Below, in pieces: positions 35,891 through 64,000 of a DNA stretch of 64,000 nucleotides; within the stretch, counting starts at the first letter, position 1; every line of letters begins with the position of its first letter. The notes under the pieces are model-generated. The model had not been told where the DNA came from. It worked only from the letters and a program-made list of their open reading frames with translations, and searched no databases. The DNA comes from Batillaria attramentaria (Eukaryota > Mollusca > Gastropoda > Batillariidae): assembly GCA_018292915.2 (NCBI GenBank), contig JACVVK020000208.1:590001-654000 (forward strand). Reading direction: 5' to 3'. A program made the translations under genes and the position numbers.

Positions 35891-36641
35891 TCCTACTATA
35901 CATAGATAATGAGCCTGGGGTGCCATAAAAAATATACAAAAAAATTAGAAAAATTCACTGCAGCCGTTGTCGTCAGTTGACTCGAAAATTTGTACTCGAA
36001 GCACATTTCCTCTACACAAGCCACACGCCTCACAAACATCGCAGAAAAGGCACACGCGCACTGACGCAAAACTGTATCAGCGTCAGTTTGCCGACGTCAT
36101 GTTTGATTGACGTGATGCTGGCATTTCTTGGGGGTGTGTCGTCACTTTTCGGAAGTTCTCTATTTGTAGACGGGGAAAGCGGGAGTTTCATTGATGTAGT
36201 GAGCTTTGTTTTTCCCACTGACTCTCACTCAATAGCATAGTAGAGTGAGAGAACACCACATAGGTCTCAATGGAGCACATGCACAAACGCGGCTCGCGCA
36301 AGTCTGTGTGCGTGCGTGCGTGCGCGCGCGCGCGCGTATGTCTGTGTGTGTCTGTGTGCGCGCGCGCGCAGCAGACATAACACATAGTGAAAAAACGTTC
36401 GCCGCGCAGACTTGTCTGTTAAACACATTGAGCCGGTATAAATTCGATCGGTATAAGCAGCAACACTTCAATTTTCATGGGGCCTGTTTTTAATTGCAAG
36501 AATTGTATCCGAGTCAAAGTTATTACGTCAAATGTATTATGCGTCATCCCAATGAGGAAAACGTCATAGATTTCAAAGAAAACAACTTGACGTCTCTCTT
36601 CCAAAACCAAGATTGGTCTGACAAGCCCGGTCAGTTGTTTC

Positions 36642-36674
<33 letters not shown>

Positions 36675-36676
36675 TG

Positions 36677-36734
<58 letters not shown>

Positions 36735-36981
36735 TCCCGAATACATGGCATTACAAAAGAACGACCGTGACGACAGCAGGTGATTAAATGGAAACAACAT
36801 ATTTGGATATTTGGCTGGTGACCATCTTGTATGCCTGTATCTGGGTCAAGGCGGGTCAGCGCAAGAAGTTTTTTTCCCCACCCTTGCATCTCCTATCTTG
36901 TATCTTTAATCTACGAAAATAAGGTACCAGTTCTGCCTTTTGCGTCTCGACTATTTGCACCGCAGACACAATACTATTATC
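35891..36981. repeat. Gene-free stretch with compound microsatellites
   Basis: GC/GT compound tract at 36308-36370 and (GA)n(GT)n at 36648-36732. No lipoxygenase exon is detectable here. Confidence 0.6.
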
Positions 36982-37265
36982 CAGGGCTCGTATGTGATAG
37001 TCGAGGTTAGGGCTTTTAGCCCCGGGTTAGAGTCTAACCTCGAGCTGAACTAGCTGTAGGGTTAAATTGTCTGTTGCTTTTTGTTTTAAATCAGGAAGGG
37101 GGCCCATTCAAGGAAGGAGCCTGAGCCGTTATAGAAGGATTTTTTCTTCCTTACTTCGCTTCCTTTTTTTAAATTTAATTTTGCTTTGGGGTTTCTTTTG
37201 TTTTAGTCTGGGTTAGGTCCGTAGCCGTGTGTTAAATTAACCTCGACTTTTACATGCGGGCCCTG
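36982..37265. mobile_element. MITE-4 copy 1
   Basis: The left end CAGGGCTCGTATGTGATAGT matches the complement of the right end, CAGGGCCCGCATGTAAAAGT. The inner block TTAGCCCCGGGTTAGAGTCT is shared with 57507-57796. It ends only 18 bp before lipoxygenase exon 1 of this window. Confidence 0.8.
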
Positions 37266-37283
37266 ATTACTAACTATCAATAG

Positions 37284-37494
37284 GTACAATCTGGCGGAAT
37301 CAAACCAGCACCAGGCCGGTTCACACCTCTATCGAAGTCACTTGGTCTCGGAAACGTTTGGCCTGGCCACACACCGTGAGTTATCGGGGTCCCACCCCAT
37401 CTTTCGTCTCCTCAAGTCTCACTTCCTGGCCACGTTTCACATCAACACACGGGCGAGACAAAGATTCTTCGGTGAAACGGGCACGTTGAACTTG
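37284..37494 (+). CDS. Lipoxygenase exon with first two iron histidines
   Basis: Acceptor ACTATCAATAG with a TACTAAC branch-like site but no pyrimidine tract, and a strong donor TTG|GTGAGT. It encodes 70 codons, including the H-x4-H pair and HPIF. Confidence 0.85.
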
Positions 37495-37839
37495 GTGAGT
37501 ACCTGACAGGAGTTTTAAAAAATGTGAATTTCTTCTTTCCGCTCAGGCCTCAGAGGAGTTATGACAGTCTACTTTCTGTTTAGGCCAGAAAGCCACTTCA
37601 TTCAAATCCACTCCCGTCACCCTTGCCTCGCTTGTGCGCAAAAAGTCCCACGTTCACTGGCAGCTTGCCTCCTCTTGCAACCCCCTGGCATGCACCTTGC
37701 CCTACCAAATAAAAAAAATCACGAAAATCACGGTTTGTCGTGACCACAAACTAGCACACTCGCAAAGCAGGGCCTTTCAAAGAAACAGTGCATGTCCCCC
37801 CCCCCCTCCCCCCCCCCCCGCTCAGTCTATGTCCTTACG

Positions 37840-37911
<72 letters not shown>

Positions 37912-37913
37912 AG
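37495..37913 (+). mobile_element. Lipoxygenase intron filled by Repeat E with (GT)n tail
   Basis: Repeat E runs from about 37524 (CTTTCCGCTCAGGCCTCAGA) to CTTACGCCTG at 37842, then (GT)n to 37908. The exon acceptor GTTACAG follows immediately. Confidence 0.8.
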
Positions 37914-38086
37914 GTACTGAACATTGGCGGTGACAACGTGCTAAAGTATGGTCCCGAGCGTTTCGCCGGCTGGCGGCTGGACGTGGAAGGGACGCTACCA
38001 AAGGCTCTGGAGGTGTGTTGGACAAACACGTCCTGCCCAACTTCTACTACAGGGACGACGGGCTTCTGGTCTATAACACCATCAAG
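37914..38086 (+). pseudogene. Lipoxygenase exon with frameshift
   Basis: It begins in phase 0 with VLNIGGDNVLKYGPERF and ends in phase 0 with YNTIK only after a frame change. Its 173 bases are two more than a multiple of three, which matches a GT duplication in GTGTGT at 38013. Confidence 0.85.
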
Positions 38087-38257
38087 GTGCTTGAAATAAT
38101 AGCAGTGTCTCCTATCTCAAACTCTAATTTGCGCAACCAGCACACTACAGCTATGAAGGAAAGTGATCTGCGCACATAAACCAGTCAGATGAATAAAGTC
38201 AGAACATCAGTTAGGTCTGGGTCAGTATAATATTGAGCACGCTGTTTGCTCTACTTA

Positions 38258-38398
38258 AGGGCGGATAGCCGTGACTTTTAATACTCAGATCGTGACTTCG
38301 ATCACCGGTTGGAGCCAAATATTTGTGCTGGCCGCGTATTTGGTATCACCCATTCGGATGGAAAAGGACGATATAAACCCCAACATCCACCCACCCAG
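38258..38398 (+). mobile_element. SINE-A copy (diverged)
   Basis: GCCAAATATTTGTGCTGGCC and AAAAGGACGATATAAACC are recognisable. The B box is changed (CTTCGATCACCGG). It lies in the last lipoxygenase intron. Confidence 0.7.
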
Positions 38399-38508
38399 AT
38401 GTTTCACCAGGGTTAAGGTCGTAATGAGCGGAAAGGACGCCTTCTTTCTTGAATATTAGAGCGGAAGGCCACCTATTCTGTAGCCTTGCCGCTCGTCTGT
38501 TGTTTCAG

Positions 38509-39090
38509 AAATACGTCAGCGACTACGTCACGCTGTACTACAAGGACGACAACAGCCTGCTGGCAGATCCCGAGATCCAGACGTGGGCACAAAAACTGGC
38601 ACAGTCACGTGACCAAGGGGGCTACGGTCTACGGGGATTGCCGCTCACAGGGGGCAAGCTGACCTCACGCGACGACCTCGTGCTCGTGCTTACGTCAGCC
38701 ATGTTCACGAGCAGCGCGCAGCACGGAGCTCTCGGCTCGTCCCAGTTCGACCAGATCGGTTATCTGCCCAACTACTCTTCCCTGTTGAACGGCCAGCCGC
38801 CAAGGGACAAGACTCCGCGTCAAGAGAGCGACATCGTGCAGCAGATGCCGGGCAGGGACGTCTTTCTTAAGGGCATGGGCTTCATCTCGGTCCTCAGCCT
38901 GCGAGCAGTGCCCCCTCTCGGCGCCCCTCTAGGGTCCTTCATCGTCGACCCCGCTGCTGTGGCGTTGGGCGAACGATTCCGAGAGGACCTTCGGGACATC
39001 GAGAAGGTCATGGTCGCTGCGAACAGGCACCGGGCTGTCCACTACGACTACCTCTACCCATCCAATATCCCCAACTCCATCGCCCATTAG
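38509..39090 (+). CDS. Lipoxygenase last exon
   Basis: Acceptor CTGTTGTTTCAG; 193 codons open to TAG. It includes the third iron His, the EDLRDIEKVM helix region and the C terminus NSIAH, where lipoxygenases normally end in Ile. Confidence 0.9.
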   Translation, partial: KYVSDYVTLYYKDDNSLLADPEIQTWAQKLAQSRDQGGYGLRGLPLTGGKLTSRDDLVLVLTSAMFTSSAQHGALGSSQFDQIGYLPNYSSLLNGQPPRDKTPRQESDIVQQMPGRDVFLKGMGFISVLSLRAVPPLGAPLGSFIVDPAAVALGERFREDLRDIEKVMVAANRHRAVHYDYLYPSNIPNSIAH

Positions 39091-39171
39091 GGTCGGTGGC
39101 AGTAGCTATTATGGCGGTTCAGACGGAGATCAGCCTGTCTAGATTTGTTGACTGATTTCCTAGAGTTGCAT

Positions 39172-39177
39172 AATAAA
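39172..39177 (+). promoter_or_regulatory. Poly-A signal of the lipoxygenase gene
   Basis: AATAAA, 82 bases after the stop codon and in the right orientation. Confidence 0.6.
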
Positions 39178-39179
39178 CT

Positions 39180-39350
39180 GTTCAACGTCTGTTGTTTCGG
39201 ATTTTGATGATTAAGCCAAGTGCAATGTCACTGAAGTTTGCTGAAGCTAGAGTCTGTTGTCGTGAAACTTGCAAATCGCATTTATCTAGAACCAAAAACA
39301 CCTACAAACCAAATGAAGAGTACACACAGTCTCACGTAACTATCACCACC

Positions 39351-39421
<71 letters not shown>

Positions 39422-39526
39422 GGCAGAAAAGTGAATTGTGACCTACTCCAGCAACTGGTGAGGATGTTTGACAATTCGCACTTATCGCAAGACGCTATCC
39501 TGAAATACACGTTTTCCGTCACTCTC

Positions 39527-39622
<96 letters not shown>

Positions 39623-40589
39623 CTCCAAAACTGTACCTCTCTTTTCTCTTACACCCCTAGTTCTGAAAAAAAAAAAAAAAAAAAGCAAACAGCCGCACCG
39701 AAGCCTGAAATTCATCCGCTGTTTCCGGAAATGCTGAAAGAGGCTGTCTGCAAGTAGGCCAAGAGCAAATCGATAACGGTACAGAATCAAGCGAGGCGGG
39801 ATGAACTTCGCCATGACGCCGCCCTGTGAAGCATTTTCCAATTCCAGTGTTTGGTCTGCAGCAATGCCAGAGCCGCTGAAACCTAGCTGTACAGTACAGA
39901 CGACAGTCACCGGCCATGCGTCTATTGGAATTGTTCCAGCCACGCCGTCCTCAAGTGAACCACCTGCCTTGACTGTGCTGTGTGTGGTGCTGTAATCTTC
40001 AGCTCCGCCAGTCATTCTCGCATCGACCTGTACCGCCGCGGCTCTGGCTCGTCAGTTTCACTCATTCAAATCTGTAACGTCTGCTTCTTCATAAAAGACG
40101 CACTTGTGTGACTCTGTAGTTGTGTGTGGGTGTGAGATGGGGTGAAAATTGGACAGGACCGCTGTTTCGTGACTCGGTGCAGTATTTTGGGACAAGAACG
40201 GAAACGCAGAGCGTGTGCCGGGATCGATGGAACCCATGATTTGTGGTGTCTGAGAAGAGGAATATCTCACGCCTTTTTGCCGTTTGGCCGCGCGCCAAGC
40301 TGGTGGCTCAGGGTGATGCAACGGTAAGGACAAACCGCACGATTGTTGTGTCGCGTGTGTACCTACGTTCTTTGACGTGCTGGGTTTGGCGGGATTACGT
40401 TATCGTATTCATGGTGACACTATAGCTCAGTTGGTATAGATGGTATATTTCACACCCTCTGACCCCTGGGGGCAAACTAAACCACAGCATGTACACTCAG
40501 TATAATCTGCCTCCTAGTGTCAGATTTAGGGATAGGGTTAGGCATATAGCGTTTGGGTAGAGTCGTGTAGATGATGCCATTGCTATGCT
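39180..40589. repeat. Gene-free stretch with (CA)n and (CT)n(GT)n tracts
   Basis: (CA)n at 39353-39418 and (CT)n(GT)n at 39522-39620. A run of A lies at 39666-39684. No gene is recognised. Confidence 0.6.
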
Positions 40590-40858
40590 AAAGCGGTGGT
40601 CTAGTAAATAATTAGCGCGTCGGACTTAGCCGCTGCCCTACTGAACGGCCGTCACCAATGTGACGGCGATGAAGCGTGGGTTCGATCCCAGGTCGAGCTT
40701 GTGGTTTGTGATACCGGTTTTCGCTGCACATCTGTGGTTTCTCTCCGTGTAATCCGGCTTTCCTCGCTCAGCAAATTCACAAATAGAATAGGTAGACTGA
40801 ATGGACATGCACCGCGGCGACGCGACCGTAATTTCCCGAAAGGGACCAAAGGAAAAAA
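40590..40858 (+). mobile_element. SINE-B copy (diverged)
   Basis: GCGGTGGTCTAGTAA head with a short insertion, B box GGGTTCGATCCCA, and CCCGAAAGGGACCAAAGG tail. Confidence 0.8.
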
Positions 40859-40921
40859 ATTCCACAAAAAACCCGATCGGAGCACATTTATACGAGGTGT
40901 TATGGGCCCCATAGGGCGAAC

Positions 40922-41262
40922 TCTACCACTGCAGAATCACCACTGGCTCCAACGCAGTGTCACCACTGGTACGACCGCCGTGTCACCACTGGTACGACCG
41001 CAGTGTCACCACTGGTACGACCGCCGTGTCACCACTGGTACGACCGCAGTGTCACCACTGGTACGACCGCCGTGTCACCACTGGTACGACCGCAGTGTCA
41101 CCACTGGTACGACCGCCGTGACATCACTGGTACGACCGCAGTGTCACCACTAGTACGACCGCCGTGTCACCACTGGTACGACCGCCGTGTCACCACTGGT
41201 ACGACCACCGTGTGGACACTGGTACCACCGCAGTGTCACCACTGTTACCAACGCAGTTTCAG
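40922..41262. repeat. 23 bp minisatellite, about 14 copies
   Basis: Units read GTGTCACCACTGGTACGACC plus CGC, alternating CGCAGTG and CGCCGTG forms. Three units make 69 bp, which keeps a frame open, so the long open frames here are by-products. Confidence 0.9.
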
Positions 41263-41975
41263 TATAGGTCATAGATGAGTACTTTTTGGAAGTCAGGTGC
41301 CGAAAACCGTCACGCAAAATATAGGGGCTCAATAATAATGATAATAAATATGGTAAAATGAAATGCTAAGCAAATCGCGTGAAACAGTTTGTTAAACAAG
41401 CCGACATGCACGGCAACAAAATACAGGGCTCTGTTTAATATTTTATTTCCCTGTTGCTGTCCTAACCTCACTAGTTAATTGCACGTTATTTTTTCCATGG
41501 CTCACTCTCGGAGAGATAATCAATACATGAATGCACGGCGCCGACTTCAAAACAAAGTGGGTATAATTGCAGGCATTCAACAAGGGAAGCCAGCTAGGCT
41601 GTTCAGCGATCTGCAACGCAATTTCAGTGACTGGTGCAGAGAAAGCAGTCATTGAGATATGGTTCCGAGTGTTTTCGTGTGTTCGGCACCACGACAAGAT
41701 CTCGATGTATAGAAACATCGAAGTCGAAGTTGAAGTCAAAATTTGTATTGATATTTGCACGACGGCCATCATCACCAGGTGAGAGGTGGTATAGTGAACA
41801 GGCAATGAAACAGTGGTCGAGGTAGAACGGTATATATACGAGAAAGGAAAGATCTCGTATAGGAAAGATCTAGACTGCCAGTAAGGTGCAGGAATTCTGT
41901 CACATACAGGTTCTCAATGTAAGTTGCAACGGTTTTAAATATATTTGGGCGTATTTCCTTGTAACTGTGACACTC
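41263..41975. other. Gene-free stretch
   Basis: A 71-codon open frame at 41567-41782 has no recognised motif. Nothing else is seen. Confidence 0.4.
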
Positions 41976-42060
41976 AGTGTGTGTGTGTGTGTGTGTGTGT
42001 GTGACACTCAGTGTGTGTGTGTGTGTGTGTGTGTGTGACACTCAGTGTGTGTGTGACACT

Positions 42061-42106
<46 letters not shown>

Positions 42107-42154
42107 CAGTGTGTGTGTGTGTGTGTGTGTGTGTGACACTCAGTGTGTGTGTGA

Positions 42155-42208
<54 letters not shown>

Positions 42209-42220
42209 CACTCAATGTGT

Positions 42221-42253
<33 letters not shown>

Positions 42254-42285
42254 ACACTCAACTGATGTGTGTGTGTGTGTGTGTC

Positions 42286-42330
<45 letters not shown>
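41976..42330. repeat. Higher-order (GT)n array with GACACTCA interruptions
   Basis: About 355 bp of (GT)n, broken at irregular spacing by GACACTCA or GACA. It ends about 230 bp before the ANKDD1-type start codon. Confidence 0.9.
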
Positions 42331-42333
<3 letters not shown>

Positions 42334-42525
42334 CGTTCGTCCTACAAGTACACCCAGAAGCGGCTGACGCTACTCTGACTTATCATGACTACTTGAGCTA
42401 ATGTCTTTGTCAACATGTCTAAACCAAGTGCGTCTGATTCCGTGTAGCCGCCGCTAGATGTGTACCACCACACCTCGCCCACACGAGGTCATAACCACTG
42501 GAGCGTGTCGACGGGGCGTTCCTTT

Positions 42526-42546
42526 ATGAAACGGTGCCACAGCTGA
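42526..42546 (+). other. Short upstream ORF
   Basis: ATGAAACGGTGCCACAGC then TGA, in a different frame and 15 bases before the main ATG at 42561. If transcribed it could lower translation; this is inference. Confidence 0.3.
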
Positions 42547-42560
42547 CTAAACCGACTGAC

Positions 42561-64000
<21,440 letters not shown>

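Larger units (their letters stand above)
37284..39090 (+). pseudogene. Lipoxygenase C-terminal part, frameshifted (allene/arachidonate LOX family)
   Basis: Three exons (37284-37494, 37914-38086, 38509-39090) encode the catalytic C-terminal part of a non-haem iron lipoxygenase, which oxygenates polyunsaturated fatty acids. Seen: SHLYRSHLVSETFGLATHR (iron His at 37324 and 37339), HPIFRLL, INTRAR, YYRDDGLLVYNTI, TSSAQHGAL (third iron His at 38722), and IPNSIAH then stop. Exon 2 needs a frame change at 38013-38018 (GTGTGT), since the downstream half reads correctly only two bases out; unspliced read-through meets stops. The usual Asn ligand four residues after the third His is Gly, and the terminal Ile ligand is His. 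No N-terminal exons are found upstream. A pseudogene is the simplest reading; a single base-calling error plus an unusual LOX is the alternative. An AATAAA lies at 39172. Confidence 0.7.

Noticed and set aside
40701..41278. Long open frames of repeating CHHWYDR and VTTGTTAV
   Set aside because: They are the three frames of a 23 bp minisatellite, since 3 x 23 is a multiple of three.

Overview
This window looks like nuclear DNA of an invertebrate animal, most likely a marine mollusc and perhaps a gastropod. The genes are split into short exons with GT...AG introns. Dinucleotide and trinucleotide microsatellites are very dense. Several families of tRNA-derived SINEs and small inverted-repeat DNA transposons recur throughout. 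The mollusc assignment is inference from SINE style and gene types; no species marker is visible.

Layout. From 1 to about 26.8 kb I find no convincing gene, only repeats, microsatellites, an inverted pair of minisatellite arrays at 5.2-6.4 kb, and a few weak exon candidates. From 26,787 to 34,477 on the minus strand is a five-exon gene for a 417-residue tetraspan membrane protein; all exon phases join exactly. Within its first intron lies a sense-oriented 3' fragment of a LINE reverse-transcriptase ORF (about 33.2-33.7 kb). From 37,284 to 39,090 on the plus strand are the last three coding exons of a lipoxygenase-family gene. They carry a frameshift and have non-canonical residues at two of the five iron-ligand positions. 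From 42,561 to beyond the window end on the plus strand is an ANKDD1-type gene (ankyrin repeats plus C-terminal death domain). Thirteen exons are visible, nearly all holding exactly one ankyrin repeat in phase 0, and the last runs off the edge just as the death-domain region begins.

Repeats. I use these labels. SINE-A is a ~165 bp tRNA-derived element ending near GGACGTTAAAC, with about 20 copies. SINE-B is ~300 bp, tRNA-derived, with 5 copies. SINE-C is ~390 bp, ending in (ATT)n, with 4 copies. SINE-D is ~470 bp, with 2 copies. Repeat E is a retroposon-like sequence that can end in a (GT)n tail, with 5 copies. Repeat F is ~200 bp, with 3 copies. MITE-1 has TTAA ends; MITE-2 has GACTCCACTC ends; MITE-3 is a fold-back; MITE-4 has CAGGGC ends; MITE-5 is small.

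The genes do not form an obvious pathway. The most notable points are the degenerate lipoxygenase, the possible phosphatase-1 docking motifs in the tail of the tetraspan protein, and Repeat E (GT)n tails that abut the 3' splice sites of exons in two different genes.
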